64,000 nt of DNA from Larix kaempferi (GCA_027924585.1 BSBM01000636.1:6464001-6528000); one strand, 5' to 3'. Positions 41,807 through 54,600 are shown, numbered from the stretch's first letter. A program made the numbers and translations. The notes: generated by a model from the sequence alone, not told the origin.

Positions 41807-42450
41807 ATTACCCCATCTCTACCCCTACCCATCTTAGCTTAATTGATTGCACATAACTAATCGTTATGATTGTAATATATACTTAGCCACTATTTATAGC
41901 ACAAGTTACTACATGAAATAAATTTTCAACAACACTATAATTATGTATTGGCCTATGGTTAATATTGTGGTTCTTTATGACCACACTTACCATGACCCCT
42001 TTACTATATAACTTATTGAAAAAAAGTGATAGGATTAACCTCATAACAATGAGATGAAGGGGATCCCTCATATAACCTTAGTATTGTTATTAATCTAAAT
42101 GACATGCAGTATATATATATATATATATAGTTGTAAGCTAAAGGTAAATCCCAATTTAAGGATTCATGCAAGGCTATGCATGAACGAGCCCTTAACAAGT
42201 CCATGTTGGAAGTAATACGAATCCATGATGGGAATCTGGTATGTCGTGTGCCCTTTCCTATCTAACTTACCTATGAAACTTCTTTGCATGCAATTTAATA
42301 CACGCAGACCTACCCTAGGCTAAATCATGTCAACGTCATTGACATAACAGTGGTTTATAGCATTATTTAATTCTAATTAAGGCTACAATTGTCGGATCAA
42401 ACTCCCAAATCAAGCGCTTGTTGTCGGGGTTAAGAAGAAGAATAAATTAT
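41807..42450. other. Unassigned stretch with an AT microsatellite
   Basis: Between the Penelope remnant and the next LINE. Apart from the AT run at 42,110-42,129 I see nothing. Confidence 0.35.
42110..42129. repeat. (TA)n microsatellite
   Basis: About ten uninterrupted TA units. Confidence 0.9.
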
Positions 42451-42466
42451 TTTAACGTCCACGAGG

Positions 42467-43163
42467 TTAAAAATATCCTATGGGACAGATCGCCTCACAA
42501 ACATATTTATGCATTTCAAACCTTTTCTTATTCAACTTGATGACGAGCACCCTCAATTTCTCCACAGCCCCCTCATTGAATAAATTATCCCAAGAGCTAG
42601 CTGTCAAGATATTTGCATAACTGTCCCTATTGTCCTTGAAGGCTTCACACTCTAAAATGAAATGTTTTTGTCTCCACATTTCTGGAGGTGCAAAAAATAC
42701 ACACTCTTTCTTCGCAAGTTTCTTTTGTCCTTTTCCAACTCTCGATCTCACAATAGAGTTGGTGGGAATTAGTTCTTAATTGAGCAATACGTATTTTGGC
42801 TTTCCAAGATATATTGGACCCTATGTATGCTTTTTTATGATGATTGTAAGTGAGGTTAAACTCTTCAATATAATACTTTTTCTTTCTCCCTATCTCTTTA
42901 TCCCAAGTTCACTTGTGGAACTTATCGATGACAAAAGCCATTATCTATTTACTATTCATGGGGCACATATTCAAGCAAATAGCCCATTTACTAATCCATT
43001 TAATATTTTGTCGCATCCAATTCTTCTTTCTTTTGCACAATATATCATTGAAGACGCCCTTAAGCCATCTGTCGTCTTCCATTTTCTCAATTATTTTTAG
43101 ATATATTATGAGTTGTACCATAGCAATTGCTTCAATAGAAGCATCCCCCATTTCACCCAGCAT
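42467..43163 (-). pseudogene. RTE-like element, C-terminal region
   Basis: Segments EMGDASIEAIAMVQLIIYLK, RKKNWMRQNIKWISKW and, further on, QKHFILECEAFKDNRDSYAN with NEGAVEKLRVLVIKLNKKR lie in order downstream of the RT. The HFI.ECEAF...R block looks like the short conserved tail after the RT in this class. Frames are broken between blocks. Confidence 0.6.
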
Positions 43164-43240
43164 GATCTCATATGGGACTGAACTTTAAATTTTGAACTTG
43201 TTTGTAATCAAGCGTTTTTAATCTTCTCAATTTGCTTCAA

Positions 43241-43993
43241 CTATAAGTTAGAGGTACTGCTAGCCCACACTTCACAACCATAGAGAACAACCGAGATCAC
43301 TAAAATCCCAAAAATAGTTTGCACAGTCTTCCAATCCCATAGCTCTGCCTCTCTGCATCTATTTTGAAAAGCATAAAACGTTTTCCAACCTCCCAAAGTT
43401 TTTTTCTTTTTGCAACCTTCCCAACTTAGATTTTTGTTGAAGTCGATTATGAGATATTTGTAATTTGCCACTTCTTCAACAGTGTTGCCTTCAAATTAGA
43501 ACTTATGCCAGTTATGTTTTCTTTTGCTATAGAAAAATACCATCATCTTGCTAGTATTTATTTGCATCCCCATTATTCTACAGAAATGCTCAATGGAAAT
43601 TAAGTGTTCTTGCAAACCAAGAGAAGATTTAGCAATCAAAATAAGGTCATTTGCATACAAAAGAATCCTTATCACAAAATCGCCCAAAAGAGAACCATCA
43701 CAGTCCTCTAGATTTAACCACTCTTCAAGTTTGTCAATATATTGGCCAAAAAGGGTAGGGGACAATGGGAACCCTTGCTTGACCCCGATATCACTTCTAA
43801 AACTTTTGGAGACACCATATGAAGTTCTAATTTTGACTTTAACCTCCTCATATAGACTATGAACAACTGCTTTAAGAAGCATAGAAACCCCAAATTCCTC
43901 CATTATATGCCAAAGCTTATCCCTAGGGACCGTGTCAAAAGATTTTTTGAAATCGACAAAGCAACAAAAGGATTCCTCTTTTTTCCCCCACAC
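43241..43993 (-). pseudogene. RTE-like element, reverse transcriptase core
   Basis: Motif A: CFVDFKKSFDTVPRDKLW. Motif B: SDIGVKQGFPLSPTLFGQYI. Motif C: RILLYANDLILIAKS, where the catalytic YADD has become YAND. GMQINTSKMMVF follows, and after a frame break YKYLIIDFNKNLSWEGC, KKTLGGWKTFYAFQNRC and VVLYGCEVWASST. The lost aspartate means the enzyme would be inactive even if the frame were whole. Confidence 0.85.
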
Positions 43994-44986
43994 TTTACCA
44001 ATGATGTGCCTTAAAGTTATATCGTGATATACCGTGGAATGTTTAGGTTTGAAACCTGCTTGTCCTTTAGCATGCCTATCTCTTTCTTCTGCCTATTTGC
44101 TAATTCTATTTTCTAGCATATTTCTGAATAACTTTGCAAACAAGGGATTTATCATTATGGTTATATAGTTGAAGGGATCATTGACATCACTGCTCTTGAA
44201 AAGAGGTATTGCTAGGTTGGTTTTCCAATCTATAGGGAACCCCAGTTGAATGATGTTGTTGATTTTTTTTCGTAATGTGAGGTGCAAGTGTTTTTGAACC
44301 CCACTTTAGATACTTTGCTTGAAGTTCAACTAAATCTTTTTATTTTCCAATGCCCATATTCTTAATACCCACCTCAATCTCTTGCACGATCAAAAGCATA
44401 GTAGTAGTGTTGACCAAGGGGGGTCAACCTTAGAATCCTGATCATAAAGATGCTTTGCATACTCGAACCATTGATAAGCTATAATACTATTTTCAGTTTG
44501 CTTCTTGCTCGATTGAATTACTTCCATAATAACTTGGGTTATTTTTCCCAAGGAAGATTAGTTATTCCCTCCTTGAGATCATGAATTCAACTTTTTTCTT
44601 TCTTAAAATTTGTGTGTCACCTTTTAAGTTTTTTTCTTTTTGGTTTGAAGCTTTTAAAGTTCTCCTTGCTTTTTTGCATTCCTCATCAAACCAAGCATTG
44701 TCCGGAAATCAATTTGTTTCATATTTCCTATTTTTTATCTTTTGCATTTTGTGAGCGTGCTTTGAATTCAATTTGTTAGTTGTTGACTATGAAGGCCCTA
44801 GGATGGAATTTTCTCCCTCTTAAAAAGCCTCTCTAGCGTTGTCTTGAAGATATTATAGTTTTTTTGAGTCAAAAGAATTTTTCCCTCTGAAGGAGATTGT
44901 TGAATGCACTGAGCTTTCGTCCCAAGCTGCTACTTTTCGGTCCAAGAGAAACTTAAATAGATCGATTTGTGATTAGATTTTAAATC

Positions 44987-45349
44987 CTAGAGTTGTTCAC
45001 CAATCATAACTTCCTCCCTTTTCTCACAGAGGCCATGCGAGAAAATTGAATATTCCACTACACTTGCGCCATTGTAGGTATTACAAGTGAAAATATCAGA
45101 ATTCGCCCATCTAGGCAAACTGTTGCAAATGACTAAATCAAATACCCCACATAGAGTAAGCAATTGTTCCCCAAAAAGATTGCATATTTTGTTGTCCTTT
45201 GAAATTCTTGTCCACTGATGATTGCTTTCTTCTGTAAGCCAAATAGGATTGTAGTATTCCTTATGACAAAGAATGCTAGCTTGTTCACTTGCATTCCTAG
45301 CATTGAAATCACCCACTAAAAGGACTTCACATAACTGATAATACACCAC
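44987..45349 (-). pseudogene. RTE-like element, AP endonuclease C-terminal part
   Basis: EVLLVGDFNARNASEQASIL, FGEQLLTLCGVFDLVICNSL, then SDIFTCNTYNGASVVEYSIF correspond to the GDFNAR, LL.LC...L.I.N and FT...G.SV.DY blocks of apurinic-type LINE endonucleases (usual SVVDY; here SVVEY). Confidence 0.75.
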
Positions 45350-46360
45350 AATATCGTTTTTTAAGGCTGCAAACGGGTATTTGTGGTCTAGCCCCCTACT
45401 TTTGTAATTTTTTAAATCTTGTGGAGCAAAATAGCATGCTACAGTTCTAATGATATTTCCATTTTTTGATATTTTAAACCAAATGAATTGTTTATTTGAG
45501 TCTTCTCTTTCTAGCTAAATGAAACGAACTTTCTTTTTCTTCACTAATACCATGATACTCCCATGTCCTTTTCCATTCCATGTTGCCTTGTTCCACACTG
45601 CCATCCTCAAATACCTTTCAAACAAAGGTGTCTTTCACCCTTCGTGCTCATGTGTTTCCAAGAGACAAATTATATCTATATCTTCCACAATAGGCCCTGT
45701 CCCTCCCTCTAAGGGTAACCTTTGTAGTTCTAAACTTAAGGAAACCTAGGTAGAACTTCATTGCTATTTGTTTTGGAATACAAGACTCAAAGTTGAGTCT
45801 TCACCCCTATTTTCCCATACTAGCCTCATTGCATAGTTTCTTGCTAAAGAATTTGATGTCACTTCTTGACAATTGCCTTACTGTTATGTTTTAGAATGAG
45901 GACTAAAAAAAGCAATAACAACTTTGCCTTTGTACAACCATGCCCTTTTTCCCTCGTCACTTGCTGCTCTAACCTTTGAAATCTCTTCCCTTCTTTCCTC
46001 TTACTGCCTAATAGTTAAATATTCATCTAGAAAAAAAGAGAGCCCCTCAAGAGTTGCTTCTTGATTAGGAGAATTTGCTTATCAAGTGTGCTTGGAATGA
46101 TGAATTTTATGGGACAAGCTCTCTCATCACTAGGTTTTCCCACCCGCCACGCTTAGCAAATTTGGCCTTGCCAAAGCAACTTGTCCTTTAAAAATTCACT
46201 TGCAAGATCGAGAGTGCATTCATTTTTTCCATAATCTCTCACACCTTTAATGATTATGTTTGTTGCTCTTCCTTGTCTTTCGTTGATATGTCTATCTTAT
46301 ATTCTGCCCCCTGGATGTTTGCTTCTTTTTCTTTTTTCTTTTTCCATATTAGCATAATTG

Positions 46361-46729
46361 CTAATAGCTCGTGCCCAAGTTTTGGAGTTTTTTTGTAAAA
46401 CCTCCTTTCTCTTCTTCTCTTTCTTTCATTCCCTGGTTGTTTATTTGTTCAACTACTTTCCCTTCATCCTTGGATGTTTTAAAATTCAACACATCTCTAA
46501 TTTCCATTGCATATTCATTCATGATTTTCCAAGTATCCTTCATGTCTTTGCATTCAATGTTTCCTACCAAAAGAGCTTCTTGCAACAAGGTCACTTGACA
46601 TTTTAAAACCTTATTGATTTCTGCTAAATAATTATTTTCTACTGTCAATAGACGGATTTTAAGGTCTCTCTCCTGCTCTTTGACTTCCAAAACCTCTAGT
46701 CTCCTCTTGGAATTTAGTAACTCTTGCAC
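46361..46729 (-). CDS. Coiled-coil frame at the 5' end of the RTE-like element
   Basis: 122 residues, rich in E, K, L and N with heptad-like spacing (LEVKEQERDLKIRLLTVEN, VLKCQVTLLQEALLV), predicted coiled coil by eye. LINE ORF1 proteins often contain such a segment, and it lies upstream of the endonuclease on the same strand. It has no recognised RNA-binding motif, so assignment to the element is inferred from position. Confidence 0.4.
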   Translation of the reverse strand: MQELLNSKRRLEVLEVKEQERDLKIRLLTVENNYLAEINKVLKCQVTLLQEALLVGNIECKDMKDTWKIMNEYAMEIRDVLNFKTSKDEGKVVEQINNQGMKEREEEKGGFTKKLQNLGTSY

Positions 46730-46970
46730 ATAAATGACTCATGTGTTTTGTATGTACTATGAGTAATTTATCGTAGTCAGTGTACTCTACTTTGGTAACT
46801 ACACTCTTCCCTTTTGGTACCTCGTTCATACATTAACACCGAGAATGTTCTCATCCCTCCTCCGTAACTACCCTTCGAGATCAACCTTACTCTAGTTGAT
46901 TAGGGTTCTAATAGTTCTTAGACAACCCTTTCCATCACGTTGCTTGAACAATGGTTAACCTCATTAGTCA

Positions 46971-46985
46971 TGGTATCATTGCTCC
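46971..46985 (+). mobile_element. Copia-like primer-binding site, weak
   Basis: TGGTATCATTGCTCC resembles the copia initiator-Met-tRNA primer-binding site (TGGTATCAGAGC) and follows sequence ending in CA (attagtca), as an LTR would. A B-box-like GGATCGAACCC follows. The preceding 230 bp could be a degraded small LTR, but no partner LTR was found. Confidence 0.3.
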
Positions 46986-47397
46986 ATTACGGAGGATCGA
47001 ACCCTGAATGTTGTGCACTCTTTCTAACAAGCTTCTGGGCACTCTTTAATTTATTAGATGCATGTTATAGCACTGTCAAGTAACTACAATTTTGTCTCTA
47101 GTTTACATGCTTGGATATTTGTATTTTGCATTATTCTTACAGTTTGAAGATCTTTGGTTTATATTCTAATGATGGGTCCTTGTGTGTTTTCCGATGGATC
47201 CCATCAGTTTGAAATGCATCTGACCTATGCCTCTCGGTCATGCCAACTGAATTTCCCCTGCTCTATCAATAATTTCAAACTCGGATTGCTCTTGCACCAT
47301 CGAAAGGATTAAGGGTTGCACCCTTGTTCATATTGGTAATCTTTTCTCCCCTCTGTATATTTTGTAGCATGTGATGATTTATGTTATTAAGTTTTAC

Positions 47398-50300
47398 TGA
47401 CTTAGTCCGCTCTTATATAAGGACAACTAGGCTCGGGTTTGGCTATTCAAGCCGCTCGGTGTGGTCTTGAGGGGAAAGTCGGATTCAAGTGTTGTCACCT
47501 GATAACTCGACTCCTACGTCTAGGATAACTCCTAGCAAATCCAAGGGGGTGGTCCCTAATAAACGAAAAGGAATCTAAGGTGTTTAATCTATGAAAAGAA
47601 AACAACTAATCTAGGAGTTAAATAAAACAATTTCTTTTAACCACGACAATAATATAAAGATTGAAACTCAACAACATATGATATACATCATCATCATTTT
47701 GCATACACAAATATATGAGCAAGATAATAAGCAAATAGACCAGTGCCCAATATAAAAGATGCAAAAATGAAATGTGCTTTGGAGTGCGAATGTTGTGTCG
47801 GGAAAGTGTTGCAAGTGTATCGTTTGGTAAATATTAGGATTATTAATGAGTATTACGAGAGTGGTTTTATTGGTGGTTTGGCCCAAATAAAATTAACTCG
47901 TTGAACTGAGTGCTAAAGCGGCTTACCAAGTGTCCAACGGGGCGAGGCATAACCGCTTAATGCAGCCCCCTGACTCTGTGGTATTCACCCTTTGTGACCT
48001 CCTGAGTTCTCAAAGATTTGTTTGTTTGGATTTTCCTATTAATCTACTTCTTACCTCCCTTTCTGGATTGACCAACTGGTTGGAATAAGCCGCAACGGTC
48101 TAGAGCATATGGGGAAAATAAGCGTTGGTTAATTTTATAGAAAATTAAAGTTTTCTACTTTATTAAACTATTCCAAGAATCTCTTTTCCATCCAAATTCC
48201 AGTACTCGAGCAAGCTATTTTCCATGGCACCATACTTCGGGAAAACAAGGGGTTTATTACTTAATCTTGAAAGCAAATTGTTAAAAACTAAGTCCTAAGT
48301 GATTTTGTGGTACATCGTTGAAACGAAACCAACAAACGGTTAATTTTATCCTAGATTGATTTTATTAATTGCAAAATAAACAAAATTAAACTAAAAGGAA
48401 AGGTTAGAGGCAATCACGACAAGAAATTGGCACTAACGCGAATCCCACTTCCTTCTCTTTAGATTTTACAATGATAAGAGAAATTCCTTTGGTCCTTACA
48501 GGATTGGACTCAAAGGCTTACAAAAGTTACAAAAAAAGTAGCCGAATGAAGGGGGATGAGTCTGAGGTGCTCTGTATGGTCCAACCAATCGAAAATTGGC
48601 CGGATTTTCCTCCTACCTGCTCATGAAATGCTGCAAAATAGCGAGCTATTAGTACCTTAAAGTTCCCAAAAACACTCCAGAAGAGTCTTTGGGTCACCAC
48701 AAAAATTTCTACAAAAGTTACCAAGTTAATCTATGATAAAATGACAAAAGTAACCAAGGAAAGCAATCTTTCCTTGGGATCTTGGCTTGCCTATTGGGTT
48801 GCCAATGAAATGCACTTAAACTTGCAATATAAACCCTTTAAATCATAAATTCTAGCTTTCTACTTCAAGCCTTGAGATCTTATAATAAAAATGACTTTCA
48901 TAAATAAACTAGCAAATAGATCTAGCTTGTATTTGATAAATCTTAATAACTCAACTAGAATCTACTTTTTTATGCAAAAGAAACTAGATCTACTTGTGAT
49001 TCAACTTTGAAAATAGATCTAAATAAAAATTGCACTTAAAACACAAATTAACCAAGATAAATAGGAAATTTATGGGGAGAAAGAGAAGAGAAGCAACATG
49101 GATCTTGAGCAAAGAAGACTATGAAATATTGATTGTGGGACACCGAGGGATAGATCCTCCAAATCAAGTCTTGAAATAAAGAAAGAGAAAACAAACTCTT
49201 CACTTCTTCAACTTCTGGAAACTTGCAGCTAACGACACACTTGCACACAACCCATTAAATCTAGAAATGCATAAGCTTAGAAATCAAGAGAATATGAGGA
49301 TAAAAAAATGGAACATATAAATCTTAGATCTCTAATCATACAAAAAATAAAAGATTAACTAAACAAGCAAACTTAGCAATATCCCCTACAAAATTGATAC
49401 CAATCCTTCAGTAGGCTAGATCATGACAAATCAAATGCACAAATGGTTTAAACACATGTTACCTCATGCAAGGAGATCATTCCATCCACACACATATAAC
49501 ATCACACAGATATGACCTCCAAAGTCTCTTTATTTCTCAACTAGAAAGATAGAAAACTATTACAAATGCCAACCTCTGCTCCCAAACTCTCACTAGAGCA
49601 TAATGGAGTGAGAGGGATTGCTTTTATAGGAAAAAACCATCCCAAGAGGGCACATTAGCTAGCTTGGGTGAATTCCTCAAAGGAAGGGATTGATCCCTCT
49701 TTCAAAGGGATTGAAGTGGAGTTCCTTTCTTGAGGATTTTTCCACCTCTCATGAGGTAGGTGCATCCTCTCTTTGGTATTTCCATCAACCTTTCAAAGGC
49801 TTCCACCTCAAGATATGTGCCTTCCTTGATTGATATGTGCCTCCCTCTTGATGGAATGCGCCCCCCTTTAGTGGAGATCCAATACTCCATCAAATCAATC
49901 AAGAGATGCTCCATATTTTCCTTGGATTTGATTTCCAATCATTGGAGACAAGTATTCGACAAAATTCCTTAATCAGTGGGATCTCTAGATTGACTTTATT
50001 ATGTCTTATTTGGCCATTTATTTGGTCTTTTTGGCCTTTTTCGAGTAAATATTATTTTTTGGAGATAAATAATGACTTGAAAACTTAGGAAAGTGGCTTT
50101 ATGGTTTAAAAGGTGCTCTAGCTTAGAAAACGAGCATCCACTTTGACAAATTTCACCTTCTAACCACACTTTTATTACATTTTTAATTTTCCCAATTAAA
50201 CTATTAAAAAATAGCTTGATTTTACGGGAAAATGTATTCTTTCCAAATCTTAAAAAAATTCCTAGGGGGACCTAACACATTTTCATACGACTCTAAATTA

Positions 50301-50685
50301 ATGTCTAGCATGGTAATATACAATGACATGTGAACTTTAATAACTTCCTAAGACCTAACCACCAAGACAAGCATTCCATCTTTGGAGGAGCGAGATAAAA
50401 ACTCAGAAATTATACCTTGCTAAAAACACAAAGTGTAATTAACAAGTGAAAAAACTCCTTGGAATACCCGAATTGATTTCTAAGTCCTAGGAATCCAATT
50501 TATTTACAAAAAACCATCATTCTAGCACATTTTATTACAAACCCCGTGGGGCATGAACATGTGAAAAATTAGAAAAAAGGGGCCCTGGAAGGCCCGATGG
50601 ACCTCATAACAAGGATGATGAACATGTATTATGTTCATACTTTTCCCACTCACTTGAATGTCCAAGTACAACTTAGCTAGTAACA
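47398..50685 (-). repeat. 3' LTR of the Ty3/gypsy element
   Basis: On the minus strand it starts TGTTACTAGC at 50,685 and runs to about 47,398 (left edge approximate, because the outermost 40 bp differ from the other LTR). It carries a TATA box, CCTATAAAAGC on the minus strand near 49,620-49,632. It matches 57,843-61,172 throughout. Confidence 0.88.
49620..49632 (-). promoter_or_regulatory. LTR promoter TATA box (3' LTR)
   Basis: CCTATAAAAGC on the minus strand, at the same place in the related LTRs at about 13,010 and 60,110. Conservation in all three copies supports its role in LTR transcription. Confidence 0.6.
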
Positions 50686-50989
50686 TTTGGATCCAACTGT
50701 GGGACACGTGCTCGATCTAATTCTCTTAATCAAAGAGAGTATGTGAGAATCCAAGAATCTCTGGTTCCCGCACAAAACTAGAAAGGATCAGTTCCCACAT
50801 TTTTTTGGCCAAATGAAACATAATTTGCATAACTAATGTTACATCGAAATAAAATTAATATACATAAATGAAACTAATGTACAACAAAGCATAATATACA
50901 AAAATATTGTACTACATAATAAATAACTTGAAAAAATGCAAGGCAAAGGTTTAGAAATTGACCTTCTACAAGAATTCCCCCATGGGAAT

Positions 50990-52200
50990 TAGATATCATC
51001 ATTGAAGAACAACTTAATATGTCAGCCGTTGAATGGAAGGATCAACCTTTCTCCATCCATTTTGCAAAGGAAGAAAGAATTAGCTCATGTTGGCTCAAAT
51101 ACAACGTATGGTCCCATCCAAAGGCTATCAAATTTCCCATGCTTGTTTGGATTCTCTCTTCGTTTATCCCATAACAACACCCAATATCCAACCTAAAAAG
51201 ATCTCGGCTTAGATGATATGTTGAAATTCCTTTTGACCTTGTATTGATTTCTGACACTATGGTCCAAGGATTTCCTCCTATTCTCATCTAACTTCATTAT
51301 CTAATATATCATGTTATGCATGGCATCATCTTCCGGATTATAGTCATGAAGTCTTTGATACATTGGAAACTTAATGTAGATGGGAAAGGAAACCTTCAAA
51401 CCATAAACCGACTCAAAAGGGGTATTTCCCATTGCACGCTTCTCTATTATTCTATCATCTCAGACTGCAAACTTGATCTTGATATCCCAAGATTTCTTAT
51501 TATTCCCAACCGTCTGTTTTAATATATTCATCAAGCTCTTGTTACTTGATTCAGCCAATCCATTTCCTTGGGGATAATAGTTGGATGAGTGGGATAAGAC
51601 AATGTCATATTTGAAGCAGAAGGAAGAAAACTCCGCTAATTTGAAAGCTTGGGCATTGTGAATTGTTTTTTGGTTGGCACCCCAAATCTAGTTATGATTT
51701 GATTTTCTAAGAAATTCATAACTACTTTGTCAGTTGCAGCCTTAGTGGGGATTGCTTCCACCTACTTGGTAAAATAATCAATGACAGTAAGGATCCAAGT
51801 ATGACCATTGCTTGAATTTTCATTGAACTGACCAATGAATTGAAGACCCCATTACTGGAAGGGGGATTGAACTACTATTGGATTTAGAGGCAAGGCTACC
51901 AAATTTTGATTCCCAATGAACAACTAACACTGGGGATAAGACTTGGAAAACTTGTGTACATATGCAAACAAATTAGGCCAATAGTAACTTGCTCTGAGAA
52001 TTTTGTGGGATATTGTGTCAGCTGCATAATTCCCTCCAAAAAATCTTGAATGGAACTCAACTAGAAGATTTTTAGAATTTGGTTCATCGACACTTCTCAG
52101 AATCAATCCATCATGGTTTCTCCATCCCAACGCATCCTGATTTATGCGGTATCTGGTAGCTGTTAATCTTATTGACCTTCTCTTATGACCAACTAGCTGT
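50990..52200 (-). pseudogene. Ty3/gypsy integrase, broken
   Basis: The N-terminal zinc region (51,924-52,130) reads LLVEFHSRFFGGNYAA, SHKILRASYYWPNL, with several of the expected H/C ligands changed. The core starts near 51,815 with HTWILTVIDYFTK (first catalytic D), followed by frame-shifted pieces such as VEAIPTKAATDKVVMNFLEN and RFGVPTK. The C-terminal part near 51,240 is YWVLLWDKRRESKQ-like only in outline. The integrase would insert the cDNA. Multiple stops make it inactive. Confidence 0.75.
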
Positions 52201-52299
52201 TATGGGAAATTTAAGTTAATAAGAAGGTATATTATATCCGCATACCACTCTAACTAACTTAATATTTGAAGTTCATCTGACGTGGCTGGTGCCAATTCA

Positions 52300-53190
52300 C
52301 TATTCTGAAAAATCATCCCGACTGCCTTCTCATTACTTTTCGCCATCATGCGGGCAAGTCCTTGCCATTTGATTAACTTGGTAGGCCTAATTTCCAAATC
52401 ATACTCTTGGATCTTTGAAACCCACTTCCCCCCTTATACCAAGACAATCCTGCTGAGATAAGATAGCCTTGACTGTCATATGAGGAACATAAACAACAAC
52501 CTTTGAGCATCCAATGTACATTATGAAATGATTCAAATAATTTACAAGTGCATAAGTCTGCTTTTCCATTATAGTGTACTTAATTTCTGAGTTTCGTAAG
52601 GATCTACTGAAGAAGGTTATAGTTTTCTCTTACCCTTGGTCATTCTTTTGGAGTAATACTCCAACAATTGTGTGTTCAGAAGCAAATGAAAAGACTTGGA
52701 ACTCCATGGAATAATCAGGGCTTATCAACATAGGGGATCTAGATATGGCATCCTTTATACCTGAGAAAGCTTCTTTTCCTTGCTTGGTCCATTCGAATTT
52801 AACATATTTTTTAGTAATAGTTGTAAAGGCTTCATTAGCTCTACTAAATTTGGAATAAATCTTCAGATGAAATCAATTTGACCATTAAAAGACTGGAGAG
52901 ACTTCACATTTGTGGGAATAGGAACTTTATTGATGGCCCCAATTCTTTTTGGATCAACTTTAACACCATCCTTAGAGATGATGTGCCCCAATAGTTTGCC
53001 TTCATCAACCCCCAATACTGATTTGGCAGGATTCAAGGATATTCCATACCTCCTAAATATTTCAAACACCTTCCTTAGATGACCTATGTGGTACGATCTT
53101 TCCTTAGAGGACACCATCATATCATCTTGGTATACTTCTATGATTTTTCCAGTTAATTCACTAAATGCAACATCCATGGCTCGTTGAAAA
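52300..53190 (-). pseudogene. Ty3/gypsy RT 3' half and RNase H
   Basis: 52,863-53,177 encodes MDVAFSELTGKIIEVYQDDM, which keeps the YQDD catalytic motif C, then RKVFEIFRRYGISLNPAKS and GKLLGHIISKDGVKVD. Below 52,860 the connection and RNase H follow in broken frames (FEWTKQGKEAFSGIKDA, TIVGVLLQKND, MEKQTYALVNYL). Confidence 0.85.
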
Positions 53191-54162
53191 CATTAGATGA
53201 AATTTCAACTTAAAATGGACCTTTCAACCCTAATTCAAATTCCATGTCACCATCTATTAGCCAATCAAATTGCTTTAAAATTCAAACAATGTATAGGTCT
53301 TAAACAAATTTTTATTATATAATCCCAAAATAATGGATTATTTTAATAATATAATTTCTCTACCCCTACCCTGATTTTTCTTGGATATTGAAATAATCTC
53401 TGCCCAGACTGCCCAAAATTGTTTTGGATACCAAAATGAAATTAATATCCTTAACCCATTCTCCATTAATTCTAATAAACGAGTGTAACCCATTCTCCAC
53501 TAATTACTATTACAACTAATATATAATAATATTATATTATAATTAATATTTTATAATAATCGTCAAAAGTTAGGTCCAATAACTTTGAACTAATATATAA
53601 TTAATATATTATAGTAACTAATACCATAACTAATATACCCATCCATCTTTTAGGTAATACATGACCAATATATTGTATATAATATCCATCTTTTAGGTAA
53701 CAGGTGACCAATATATAATATATAATAGTAATAATAATTAATATTGCAACAAATATATAATAATATTATATTATAATTAATATTTTATAACAACCGTCAA
53801 AAGTCGGGTCCAATAACTTTTAACTAATATCATAACTAATATATAATATATAATTAGCTATAATAATAACTAATATCATAACTAATATACCCATCCATAT
53901 TTTAGGTAATACATGACCCAATAACTTTTAAGTTGGCATTGTGTATTTAATTTTATTTCCTTATTTTTGGTGAAAACACTACATCGAACTTCATCCTCAT
54001 ACATTGATTTTAATATAAAATATATATCTAAGGTAGCTTTGATAAAAGTGAAATAACCCTGGGCAGCTTCGATAAAAGAAAAATAATATAAAAAATTGCC
54101 TACATGGCTTTTTTTACCATTTCTGTTAGGAGGCCCATTTTTCATCCAAATTTCCTCTAATG
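53191..54162. mobile_element. TIR element, member 2 of the same family (972 bp)
   Basis: Ends read inward: cattagatgaaatttcaact...aaaatgg (53,191) and CATTAGAGGAAATTTGGATG...AAAATGGGCC (from 54,162). Both match the 30-bp ends of the element at 16,328-18,316, and a ccatgtcac motif follows near 53,245. It splits the gypsy RT between motif blocks LLNAGAT and FQRAMD, which are adjacent in intact enzymes, so the boundaries are well fixed. No flanking duplication is visible. The interior is AT-rich with two diverged 234-bp direct repeats, and no transposase. Confidence 0.85.
53513..53980. repeat. AT-rich direct repeats, about 234-bp period
   Basis: caactaatatataataatat (53,513) and caacaaatatataataatat (53,747) begin two copies that continue through cgtcaaaag.t.ggtccaata. 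They are the interior of TIR element 2. Confidence 0.8.
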
Positions 54163-54600
54163 GTAGCCCCCGCATTAAGTAGGACAAATGGCATTCTAAG
54201 GTACTTAAAGGTGCTCCAGGTTGTATTAAAGGTGGTTTAATGTTGATCATCCTTACTTACTAACACCTGATTATATCCTGAGAAGCCATCCAACATGGAC
54301 ATTGTGCCTGATCCAGTTACTCTCTGAAGTAATGTTTCCATTGTAGGAAAGGGATAGTTGGCTTTCATGCATGCCAAGTTCAAATTTTTGAAGTCAATAT
54401 ACAGTCATATATCCCCATTCTTTTTTCTTACCACCACCAAGTTTGAACACCATGTGGAATGTCTTGTTGGAGCAATGATTCAAGCTTCCAACATCCCTTG
54501 AAGTTCTTCGTAAACCATTGGGGCCAACTTGGGATTTATCCGCCTCGATTTTTGGGTAAAAGGCTTAGCATCTAGCTTGAATGGGATTTTTTGCTGAAAA
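54163..54600 (-). pseudogene. Ty3/gypsy RT 5' half
   Basis: Minus-strand codons give DAKPFTQKSRRINPKLAPMV, ELQGMLEA (stop) IIAPTRHSTWCSNLVVVRKK, YIDFKNLNLACMKANYPFP and MSMLDGFSGYNQVLV, then RMPFVLLNAGAT, the fingers and palm of a Ty3/gypsy RT, including motif A. At GAT the frame is cut by TIR element 2. Confidence 0.85.

Larger units (their letters stand above)
42450..46740 (-). mobile_element. Non-LTR retrotransposon, RTE-like, nearly full-length but decayed
   Basis: Minus strand, 5' to 3' from the right: a coiled-coil segment (46,361-46,729), endonuclease (44,987-45,349), RT N-part (44,093-44,287: GFPIDWKTNLAIPLFKSSDV), RT core (43,496-43,993), thumb/connection (43,241-43,471) and C-terminal region (42,467-43,163). 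Unlike the two L1-type LINEs it lacks RNase H and has the compact RT style FVDFKKSFDTVPRDKLW, resembling RTE-clade elements. Clade placement is from motif style only. Ends are approximate; no target duplication was found. Confidence 0.75.
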
